Assembly: GCA_946478635.1 (NCBI GenBank)
Contig: CAMLCX010000011.1
Location: 1 to 27,131, forward strand
DNA length: 27,131 bases
DNA from: an uncultured Pseudomonadota bacterium
GTDB taxonomy: Bacteria > Desulfobacterota_B > Binatia > UBA9968
Reading direction: 5' to 3'
Both the position numbers and the translations under genes were made by a program. Of the stretch, positions 1 to 5,327 are shown in pieces. The notes below the pieces were generated by a model. It searched no databases. It was not told where the DNA came from and saw only the letters and a program-made list of their open reading frames with translations. Each line of letters starts with the position of its first letter. The first letter of the stretch is position 1.

Positions 1-38
1 ACCGCGTCGTACTAAACTGTGCAGCAAGGGTAAAGACT

Positions 39-74
39 TGACCCTCAAGGCTCTTGTGACCCTCAAGGCTCACC
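39..74. repeat. two-copy 18-bp tandem repeat
   Basis: The 15-base string TGACCCTCAAGGCTC occurs at 39-53 and again at 57-71, a period of 18 bases. It lies just beyond the end of the truncated mazF frame. It may be a scar of the event that removed the toxin's 3' part, but two copies alone do not prove that. Confidence 0.6.
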
Positions 75-246
75 TGTAAACAGTCTGGAGAAGGCTGCGC
101 GATCGCGTCGGGCTCAGGGTTGGCGGCCAATCAGAAGACGGCGAAAGAACCAGGGCTGGGCGACGACCGGCTTGCTCGTGTCCGGCTTGAGGATTGAAGG
201 TTATCCACACCGCGTCGCCACGGGCGGGCACGTAGCGCCGGGCCAT
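70..246 (-). pseudogene. mazF: truncated MazF/PemK-type toxin
   Basis: The first 37 or so residues match the N-terminus of MazF/PemK endoribonuclease toxins: RGD near residue 10, then the conserved stretch QAGHEQAGRRPALVLSPS. In the family this is followed by the rest of an SH3-like barrel, for about 110 residues in total. Here the similarity ends near position 135, the next 20 or so residues are unlike MazF, and a stop gives only 58 residues. The missing part is not visible in another frame down to the window edge. The ATG at 246 overlaps the mazE stop codon by one base (TAATG), the usual translational coupling of such pairs; an upstream TTG at 252 is also possible. The toxin is probably inactive because most of the RNA-binding and catalytic surface is missing. 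Confidence 0.8.
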
Positions 247-488
247 TACCAAGTCTCACGTCCGACCGATGAACCGAAATCAGCTTCCGCGTGCAAGTTT
301 TTCCGAGTGACTTTCGCCAGTAGTTGTTTGAGAGACGGTTTCTTTTTTTCAACGGGTGTCGCGACGACCCTCCCTTCAGAAACCGCCAGGTTCAACACCG
401 TTCCTTCCTTCACTTCGGCGTCTTCGGCCAGCGGCTTGGGAATCCTAACCGCCAGGCTATTCCCCCATTTTTGAACACGAACATGCAT
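246..488 (-). CDS. mazE: MazE-family antitoxin (AbrB/SpoVT fold)
   Basis: This 80-residue protein has the typical MazE start, with QKWGNSLAVRIPK at residues 6-18, the swapped-hairpin DNA-binding AbrB-like domain. A lysine-rich, then acidic tail (residues 48-80) would normally wrap and neutralise MazF. The length is normal and the frame is intact. A purine-rich ribosome site (GGGGGTG) lies 6 bases before the ATG. It is the first gene of a mazEF pair, but the toxin downstream is truncated, so this is an orphan or leftover antitoxin that may still act as a DNA-binding autoregulator at the inverted repeat in its own promoter. Confidence 0.9.
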   Translation of the reverse strand: MHVRVQKWGNSLAVRIPKPLAEDAEVKEGTVLNLAVSEGRVVATPVEKKKPSLKQLLAKVTRKNLHAEADFGSSVGRETW

Positions 489-504
489 CGGTGCACCCCC
501 AACC

Positions 505-525
505 TGTATCTACAATGAAGATACA
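505..525. promoter_or_regulatory. inverted-repeat operator for MazE
   Basis: A perfect inverted repeat, TGTATCT, seven spacer bases, then AGATACA, sits 17 bases before the mazE start. AbrB/MazE-type antitoxins repress their own operons at short palindromes over the promoter, and this one overlaps the predicted -10 hexamer. The repeat is seen directly; the binding role is inferred. Confidence 0.65.
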
Positions 526-546
526 GCGCCATCAATTTTGCGTCAA
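518..546 (-). promoter_or_regulatory. sigma-70-type promoter of mazEF
   Basis: On the minus strand, TTGACG (546-541) and TATCTT (523-518) are separated by exactly 17 bases and lie about 30 bases before the mazE start. The -35 matches consensus at 5 of 6 bases and the -10 at 4 of 6. The -10 is embedded in the inverted repeat, which fits autorepression. Confidence 0.6.
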
Positions 547-660
547 GCCTTCGGCACGGCCGCTGTCGCCGTTACTAGCGTCTCGCCGCGCAAGATCAGG
601 ACAATGGGGTCACAACCGGACCACCTACCGTGTGTCATTTATCGAATCGTCGATTCAAAT

Positions 661-840
661 TTAGAATGCCAAATTGATCAGGCCGCCAACTACACGAAAC
701 GGTAAAGCCCATGTCTTGCCAACAATATCCACGGTACCTCTGATAACTCCGCCGGAGTCGGTCCTCGTCGTTTTGCTTTGCGTCGAGCAAACTGCCGTCA
801 ACAAAAGTCCCGCAAACAACAAAGTTTCCATCGTTTTCAT
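661..840 (-). CDS. small putative lipoprotein or exported peptide (59 aa)
   Basis: A 59-codon frame starts MKTMETLLFAGLLLTAVC: a charged start, a hydrophobic core at residues 6-17, and a cysteine at 18. The lipobox is imperfect because the residue before Cys is Val rather than Gly, Ala or Ser, so it could be a lipoprotein or simply an exported or membrane-anchored peptide. The remaining 41 residues are short and polar, then hydrophobic (GGLINLAF at the end). Start choice is supported by a very strong ribosome site, GAGGAGG, 8 bases before the ATG. I do not recognise a family. A different frame over the same bases (635-892) has no such site and no protein-like features. It stands alone between mazE and the plus-strand BON gene. 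Confidence 0.6.
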   Translation of the reverse strand: MKTMETLLFAGLLLTAVCSTQSKTTRTDSGGVIRGTVDIVGKTWALPFRVVGGLINLAF

Positions 841-1168
841 ACAATAAGCCTCCTCTCGGCGTTATCGAGCCTCCGCGTGTTCCGAGCACCACACAGCGAC
901 ATACGTCGTCGATATTTTTTGAGCAACGATCCTACCATGGCAGGACAGACCGAAATTTCTCGTTCAGCTGCAACGAGGTAGAGTTGCGATGTCAGTGTAA
1001 TTGCTTCTGCCGTGCAGTAGAAAATCAGACAAAACAAAGCGTCTAAAACCGCCGCCCACGCCAAGCCATCTAATGCACAAACAAATTGCCACCCGAGAGT
1101 CCTGGCATGGAGTTTGTTACTTATTCACTGCGAGACCGAATGCCTACCCCAACCTTTCAGGAGGAAAA
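841..1168. other. divergent intergenic region
   Basis: This 328-base spacer separates the minus-strand small lipoprotein and the plus-strand BON lipoprotein. It holds the ribosome site of the former (849-855, minus strand) and of the latter (AGGAGG at 1160-1165). A weak sigma-54-like element, TGGCAT-N5-TTGTT at 1103-1118, lies 51 bases before the BON start codon; it lacks the usual GC at -12. On the minus strand, TTGCTC and TATGTC with a 17-base gap could be a promoter for the small gene but match poorly. No protein-coding frame in the spacer has support. Confidence 0.4.
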
Positions 1169-1519
1169 ATGAAACGTCTGAACTGGCTGACCCCTATTGT
1201 TTTAGGTTCCGTTTTGATTCTGCCGGCCTGCAATAAAGACGCTGAGGCTCCTGCGACTACCTCGGAAAGCACACCACCCGCCGCTATGGCGAAGCTCTCG
1301 GATGCCGATTTGGAGAAAGCGATTCGCGCCAAATTAGAAAGCGACAACGCAATTAAACAGGCCGATTTATCTGTGAGCGCCAAGGTCGACGATAATAAGG
1401 CAACTCTATCCGGGACCGTGGCCTCTCAAGATCTCAGGAATAAAGCGATCGATCTGGCAAAAAGCGCGCAACCTGGATTGATCATCGAAGACAAGATCGA
1501 TGTTAAGCCGGCTGTTTAA
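1169..1519 (+). CDS. BON-domain lipoprotein
   Basis: This 116-residue protein has a lipoprotein signal (residues 1-20) with the lipobox LPAC and lipidated Cys21. A Thr/Ser/Pro/Ala-rich linker runs to about residue 40. A single BON domain occupies about 43-113, with the family pattern of an acidic, Ala/Leu-rich helix (LSDADLEKAIRAKL), a VDDNKATLSGTVAS strand-turn-strand and a final IEDKIDV strand. BON domains bind lipid membranes and occur in osmotic-shock (OsmY-like) and envelope proteins. The start is fixed by AGGAGG 4 bases before the ATG; upstream in-frame extensions lack a ribosome site and would bury the signal peptide. Superoxide dismutase follows 28 bases downstream on the same strand, so both are probably on one stress-response transcript. 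Confidence 0.88.
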   Translation: MKRLNWLTPIVLGSVLILPACNKDAEAPATTSESTPPAAMAKLSDADLEKAIRAKLESDNAIKQADLSVSAKVDDNKATLSGTVASQDLRNKAIDLAKSAQPGLIIEDKIDVKPAV

Positions 1520-1547
1520 CCTAAGGTTTTAAGAGTTGGAGCACGTG

Positions 1548-2174
1548 ATGTACAGAGCCAAACAATTCAATCTCAGCGGCCTCAAAGGCATTTCAGATCA
1601 AACCCTGGAAATGCACTTTAAGCTTTATGAAGGGTACGTTACCGAAACCAATCGGCTTCATGACCAAATCTCGCAAATCTTTACGGATGGCAAAGCCGAC
1701 CAGGAAAACAGAACCGTCTATTCGGAGCTCAAGCGCCGGCTTGGATTCGAATACAACGGGATGGTCTTGCATGAGCATTACTTCGGCAATCTCAAGAAAG
1801 GCGGTTCCGGCGAACCCCATGCAGCATCTCCGTTTCTCAAAGCGGCGGCCGCCAGTTTCGGCAGCTATAACGGCTGGAAGCGGGATTTCACCAGCGTTGG
1901 CAAGATGCGCGGAGTCGGATGGGCGATCTGCTATCAGGATCCGGCCAGCGGACAGTTGACCAATCACTGGATCTCACTGCATGAGATCGGCATTGTTGCG
2001 GGCTACTCCCCGGTGCTCGTCCTGGACGTGTGGGAACATGCGTTTATTCTCGACTACAAACCGGCGGATCGAGCAAAATACATAGAAGCGTTTTTCACCA
2101 ACGTAGACTGGAACGTAGTCGAACAACGATTGCTTGAACGGCGGCTGCAGCCCGGCTCATCCCATGCCGCTTGA
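1548..2174 (+). CDS. sodB: Fe/Mn superoxide dismutase
   Basis: This 208-residue protein follows the Fe/Mn-SOD fold throughout. The four metal ligands are recognisable: His23 in EMHFKLYEGYV, His75 in LHEHYFGNL, and Asp150 and His154 in LDVWEHAF. It disproportionates superoxide to oxygen and peroxide. There is no signal peptide, so it is cytoplasmic. The N-terminal region is variant, lacking the usual LPYxxxALEP start. The second-sphere residue that is Gln in most family members appears to be His135 (ISLHEIG), as in the mycobacterial enzymes, so metal use cannot be read off simply. I chose the ATG at 1548 with TTGGAG upstream; GTG at 1545 or TTG at 1536 are alternatives. It follows the BON lipoprotein by 28 bases. 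Confidence 0.93.
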   Translation: MYRAKQFNLSGLKGISDQTLEMHFKLYEGYVTETNRLHDQISQIFTDGKADQENRTVYSELKRRLGFEYNGMVLHEHYFGNLKKGGSGEPHAASPFLKAAAASFGSYNGWKRDFTSVGKMRGVGWAICYQDPASGQLTNHWISLHEIGIVAGYSPVLVLDVWEHAFILDYKPADRAKYIEAFFTNVDWNVVEQRLLERRLQPGSSHAA

Positions 2175-2212
2175 GTGCTTGGAGCCGTGCCTCGACGAGA
2201 CTTTCGCCTTGA

Positions 2213-2257
2213 AATTCGCCGGCGGCGGTTGTTTCAGGTCTAATGTGGTGGCGAATT
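2213..2257. terminator. possible weak bidirectional terminator
   Basis: AATTCGCC (2213-2220) and GGCGAATT (2250-2257) form an 8-bp perfect inverted repeat with a 29-base loop, lying between the convergent sod and DUF4168 genes. There is no U-run on either side, and the loop is long, so this is a tentative call based on position. Confidence 0.25.
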
Positions 2258-2260
2258 CTT

Positions 2261-2653
2261 CTAGGAGTTACGGCGCTGATCTTCGACTCGCTTCAGCACC
2301 GTTTTGCGCAGCCGCTCGTCGGCATTGACGGCCGCGAAAATCCGATTGTAGCGCTCGGCGGTAAGACCGGTTGAATCCAACGCCTGTTTGATCTTCGCGT
2401 TCGCCTCCTGCTCGATTTGTTTTTTTCGCCGAAGATCTTTGGCATTGTCGAGCGCGGGACCATAGCTCGCTCGAATTCTCTGGTACTCCACATAGGCTTT
2501 GACAAACGCGTCCAGCTCTTTACCGCTGATCTCCGCCGATCCGTCCCTCGCCGGTTGCCGTGATTGCTCCGCCGCTTGCGAGACGTTCGCCGCCGCAAGA
2601 ATGCACCCCATCAGCAATGTCCACACCAGATGGCGGCCCGCCAGGCATTTCAT
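2261..2653 (-). CDS. secreted DUF4168-family protein
   Basis: This 130-residue protein has a signal peptide (positive start, hydrophobic residues 9-22, likely cleavage after SQA at 26). The mature part from about residue 43 fits the DUF4168 pattern: a helix beginning KELDAFVKAYVEYQRIR, a charged helix with repeated Lys/Arg/Glu, then the signature GLTAERYNRIFAAVNADERLRKTV cut here into GLTAERYN and IFAAVNAD. The family is of unknown function and is usually periplasmic or secreted. An AGGAG site lies 11 bases before the ATG, a slightly long spacing. It is convergent with sod and lies downstream of the small secreted protein at 2800-3147 on the same strand, but a long hairpin separates the two, so they may be separate transcripts. 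Confidence 0.75.
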   Translation of the reverse strand: MKCLAGRHLVWTLLMGCILAAANVSQAAEQSRQPARDGSAEISGKELDAFVKAYVEYQRIRASYGPALDNAKDLRRKKQIEQEANAKIKQALDSTGLTAERYNRIFAAVNADERLRKTVLKRVEDQRRNS

Positions 2654-2737
2654 CGAGCTAAATACTCCTTTCGACGAGGCGCATTTTAAGACTCAGTGTC
2701 TGTCGCTGAATGCTTTCGATGAGAACGCAATTGTTCC

Positions 2738-2782
2738 AGCCGGAGGGGACAACGCGACTGACTTATAGCGTCCCCTCCGGCT
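2738..2782 (-). terminator. 13-bp perfect GC-rich hairpin
   Basis: AGCCGGAGGGGAC (2738-2750) and GTCCCCTCCGGCT (2770-2782) are perfect reverse complements, 13 bp with a 19-base loop. It begins 17 bases past the stop codon of the minus-strand gene at 2800-3147, which suits transcription termination or 3'-end protection. The canonical U-tract is absent on both strands, so it may instead be Rho-assisted or a REP-like element. Confidence 0.45.
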
Positions 2783-2799
2783 CTTCCCAACGACGTCAT

Positions 2800-3147
2800 C
2801 TATCGAACACCGGCGGGCGATTTGCTTTTCATGCCATCCGCCGCTCCGGGTTTTTCGCTGGAATAAGGAGTAGCGCTGTTCTTGTCCGCGTCGATCGCAT
2901 CGGCCACGAACTTCCCGCTTTTTTCCGTGTAGTTGATTTTAACCTTGTCACCGGTCTTCACCTTATCGGCGCCTTTGGTTCCGCTGGTAAATTCCACGGT
3001 CTCCTGTCCCTTTTCGGTCTGAAGCAGAATTTGTTTCTTGCTCTTATCGACCTTCGCCACCGTTCCCTCCAGGAGCGCGGCGGAAACGGTCAACGCCGGA
3101 AACACCAAAAGCACTGCTGAAAACGCTAAAAACTTCTTCATGTTCAT
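2800..3147 (-). CDS. small secreted protein of unknown function
   Basis: This 115-residue protein starts MNMKKFLAFSAVLLVFPALTVSA, a clear signal peptide with cleavage after residue 23. The mature part (24-88) looks like one small all-beta domain: alternating hydrophobic strands with turns such as VDKSKKQILLQT and TGDKVKINYTEKSG, compatible with an OB-like or SH3-like barrel. It ends in a polar, Ser/Lys/Pro-rich tail. I do not recognise the family. The start is fixed by AAGGAGGTGA 8 bases upstream of the ATG at 3147; a longer frame to 3168 would run through that site. Its likely site is the periplasm. It sits among other envelope and stress genes. Confidence 0.72.
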   Translation of the reverse strand: MNMKKFLAFSAVLLVFPALTVSAALLEGTVAKVDKSKKQILLQTEKGQETVEFTSGTKGADKVKTGDKVKINYTEKSGKFVADAIDADKNSATPYSSEKPGAADGMKSKSPAGVR

Positions 3148-3196
3148 GAGAGTCACCTCCTTTCCCATTCTGGATTTCTGCTGATCACTAGCCTGG

Positions 3197-3225
3197 ATTA
3201 TTCATGCTACGAGGAAACCTGACGA
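3197..3225 (-). promoter_or_regulatory. possible sigma-70 promoter for 2800-3147
   Basis: On the minus strand TCGTCA (3225-3220) and AATAAT (3202-3197) are 17 bases apart, matching 4 of 6 and 5 of 6 consensus bases. They lie about 50 bases before the start codon at 3147. Plausible, not decisive. Confidence 0.35.
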
Positions 3226-3234
3226 CACTCTGTT

Positions 3235-3270
3235 GATCGAGTTGTCACCCCGGAGGGTTGCAACTCGATC
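3235..3270. repeat. compound inverted repeat / hairpin
   Basis: GATCGAGTTG (3235-3244) pairs perfectly with CAACTCGATC (3261-3270). Inside, ACCC (3247-3250) pairs with GGGT (3255-3258) around a CGGA tetraloop, with a 2x2 internal loop between the two stems. That gives 14 pairs in 36 bases. It lies just upstream of the possible minus-strand promoter. It could be an operator or an RNA element; no U-run follows on either strand. Confidence 0.5.
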
Positions 3271-3638
3271 GCGGCTTTACCGCGAATGTTCCGGGCCAGG
3301 AGTTTGACATGCTGCCTGCACTAGGGTTTCCGCAAGGGTTATGCCAGATTGCCGGAACGATAATTTGGCTTGATTTTGAAAGTGATTGCGTTCGTTGTGA
3401 ATTCTCAACGACTCGGTGCAAGTGTTTTTCTGCTGAAGGAAGGCGGCAATTTCCTGCGTTTTTGCGCCGGCGATCCACGCAACCGGACTCGCGGCGAGAC
3501 GCAAAAACGAGGATGGATCCACGTCTGCCGGCGAGATCCGACAAAGCATCGGAAGAAAAATCCCTCCAGAAAGCGGAAAATCTGCAATGCGACCGGAAGC
3601 GGAAAAGATATTTTAGCAGTTCAATTAACCAATGAGGT

Positions 3639-3654
3639 TGGCACCACACTTGCT
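3639..3654 (+). promoter_or_regulatory. sigma-54 (RpoN) promoter
   Basis: TGGCAC, five bases, TTGCT at 3639-3654 matches the RpoN consensus TGGCACG-N4-TTGCW at every defined base but one, with GG (-24) and GC (-12) at the correct 12-base spacing. The predicted transcript start is near 3665, about 31 bases before the ATG at 3696. Such promoters require an AAA+ enhancer-binding activator, which is not encoded in this window. Confidence 0.8.
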
Positions 3655-3695
3655 CGTTTAATTGGAAATACGTACTAGGCCCGGTTTAACTTTCT

Positions 3696-5291
3696 ATGGA
3701 AATTCTATCCTCCGAGACAACGTCACACTCGGCTCTTCACACTGGTTTTCCAGCAACGCGCTTCTTCTATAGCAATTTGCGCATTCAGGAAACGTTGACG
3801 ACGATCCGCGCTGGCATCGAAGCAAGGAAAGGCCTGGTCGTTCTTAGCGGCGAGGCGGGCATCGGTACGTCCACGCTGCTGCAGAGAATCAACGCTGATT
3901 TGGCGCCCAATGTTCATTGTATTAAGATATCGGACCCGCGCTTGCGTTTTACCGACATCCTCCGCCTGATCCTGCGCAGTATGAATGACCAAACCGCGAG
4001 CGAAGATGAGGCCGAGGCCGCCATGCTGCACCGCTGCCGATTACACTTGCGCGCGCACCTCCAGAAACAGCAAATTGTCGCCTTGATGATCGACAACGCG
4101 CAGCACCTCGCTGCCTCGACCCTGGGACGGCTCGTGCAAAACTTCATCGGAGCGGGTGCGCAGGTTCGCGACAGTTATCTTTTGCAAATTGTCCTCGCCG
4201 GCCGGCCGCAGCTGAAAGGAAATCTGCCGCAAGCGATTCGGTTACCGGTGCGGTTGAAGTTGCCGATCATGTGCGAGCTTCATCCGCTCGAGGAGTTCGA
4301 GATCCCCTCCTACATCGAGCAAGGACTGCGCGCGAACGCGTTGCCGATGGCCTCCTTCGAGCCCGGCGCCGTAAGGCAAATTGCCGTCTATAGCCATGGC
4401 AATCCGCGCCGGATCAATGCCATTTGCGATCGCGCGCTTCGACTCTCCGGTGTCTGCGGCAGCGACGTGACCGTCGACCTGATCGACTGCGCGGCGAAGG
4501 ATCTCGATTTGCAGGTTGCCAAGCTTGCCGACAACAGGTCGACAAGCGCAAACTTTGCCGATCCGGCAAAAACACTCGATCCGACCCAGTTTCAACTCGG
4601 CGAAAAAGATACCTCGGAAATCGTTGGAGAAACGTTTTTAGAATATAACCGCGCCTATGACCCCAACCCGAGCCAACGCCGCAGCGCCTGGGCTCGAGCC
4701 CTGGTGATTCTAACCGTTGTGCTCGGCGCCGCTGCATGGATACAGACCGAGCCCGCGAAACAACTGGCAGACTGGCGCGAAAAGCTTTTGGGCAGCACGC
4801 AAGCGCCCAAACAGAACGGCGGCGAAATTACCGCGGCGGCGCCAGCGCAGTTCACACCCAAACCTGGCGCCGCATTTGCCGAACCAAACCCAGGCGGCGC
4901 TTCCCCACTACCACGAGCACAAGCAAACGACGCCTCGGTTGCTGCGCAATTCGGGACCGTCGTCGAGGCGCCGCGATCGCCAGATGCTGAAGCGCTTCCG
5001 CCGAGCGAAGCCCCATCAACACTCAAGTCCGCCGGCGCCAAACCAGCGCAAGCTCGCCGCTCGGCGACCCGGCACAATTCGTTTCAAGACCGTGCAGAGT
5101 TGGAAGCCCGGGTCATCGAGGCAATTGAGAATCGCGCGATTACCGGCATCACGGTGTCGGTCGTCCAGGGCACGGCATTCCTTGACGGTCAAGTCGCCAC
5201 GGAACGCCAACGAAGAGCCGCCGACCGGGCCGCGCGCAGCGTCCCCGGAGTGGAACGCGTGCGCAATCGGATCGGCATCAACTTCGGCTGA
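3696..5291 (+). CDS. degenerate ExeA-like AAA protein with TM and BON domain
   Basis: This 531-residue protein has an ExeA/GspA-type AAA domain at about 22-280, a transmembrane segment at about 334-351, an Ala/Pro-rich periplasmic linker, and a BON domain at about 465-531. Family landmarks are clear, such as FFYSNLRIQETL at the N-terminus and HGNPRRINAICDRAL late in the domain. Two catalytic positions are changed: Walker A reads GEAGIGTST with Thr58 where Lys is expected, and Walker B reads LMIDNAQHL with Asn134 where Glu is expected. It may therefore bind nucleotide weakly or not hydrolyse it. Relatives sit in exosortase/exopolysaccharide loci and in type II secretion (ExeA, which instead has a peptidoglycan-binding end). 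Topology would place the AAA part in the cytoplasm and BON in the periplasm. No good ribosome site precedes the ATG. It is preceded by a sigma-54 promoter and converges on the polysaccharide operon. Confidence 0.85.
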   Translation: MEILSSETTSHSALHTGFPATRFFYSNLRIQETLTTIRAGIEARKGLVVLSGEAGIGTSTLLQRINADLAPNVHCIKISDPRLRFTDILRLILRSMNDQTASEDEAEAAMLHRCRLHLRAHLQKQQIVALMIDNAQHLAASTLGRLVQNFIGAGAQVRDSYLLQIVLAGRPQLKGNLPQAIRLPVRLKLPIMCELHPLEEFEIPSYIEQGLRANALPMASFEPGAVRQIAVYSHGNPRRINAICDRALRLSGVCGSDVTVDLIDCAAKDLDLQVAKLADNRSTSANFADPAKTLDPTQFQLGEKDTSEIVGETFLEYNRAYDPNPSQRRSAWARALVILTVVLGAAAWIQTEPAKQLADWREKLLGSTQAPKQNGGEITAAAPAQFTPKPGAAFAEPNPGGASPLPRAQANDASVAAQFGTVVEAPRSPDAEALPPSEAPSTLKSAGAKPAQARRSATRHNSFQDRAELEARVIEAIENRAITGITVSVVQGTAFLDGQVATERQRRAADRAARSVPGVERVRNRIGINFG

Positions 5292-5327
5292 TCTGAAACG
5301 CGCTACAACGCGCTCGTCGCGCCGCCG

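Larger units (their letters stand above)
3148..3695. other. long intergenic regulatory region
   Basis: This 548-base spacer lies between the divergent secreted protein (2800-3147) and the ATPase-like gene (3696). It contains a possible minus-strand promoter (3197-3225), a compound hairpin (3235-3270), a small inverted repeat (TCGCGG at 3269-3274, CCGCGA at 3280-3285) and the sigma-54 promoter at 3639-3654. The stretch 3290-3635 shows no frame with a ribosome site or recognisable protein. It has room for enhancer sites of a sigma-54 activator, but I could not identify any by eye. Confidence 0.5.

Noticed and set aside
644..656. GAATCG-T-CGATTC inverted repeat just after the small lipoprotein stop
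   Set aside because: Only about 5 pairs around a 3-base loop and no U-run; too weak to call a terminator.
635..892. 85-codon minus-strand frame overlapping the small lipoprotein
   Set aside because: It has no ribosome site and no signal or domain features; the other frame (661-840) has a strong site and a signal-like start.
837..1064. 75-codon minus-strand frame whose stop overlaps the small lipoprotein start
   Set aside because: It starts at TTG without a ribosome site, has no recognisable protein features and crosses the likely promoter region.
3457..3509. CGTTTTTGC and GCAAAAACG inverted repeat 35 bases apart
   Set aside because: Nine bases with a long spacer, likely chance; no link to a promoter or gene end.
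3258..3635. 125-codon plus-strand frame in the long intergenic region
   Set aside because: It lacks a ribosome site and recognisable protein features and runs through inverted repeats and promoter elements.
5297..5314. direct repeat AACGCGCT twice between the convergent genes
   Set aside because: Short, two copies, GC-biased sequence; no stem or U-run to support a terminator.
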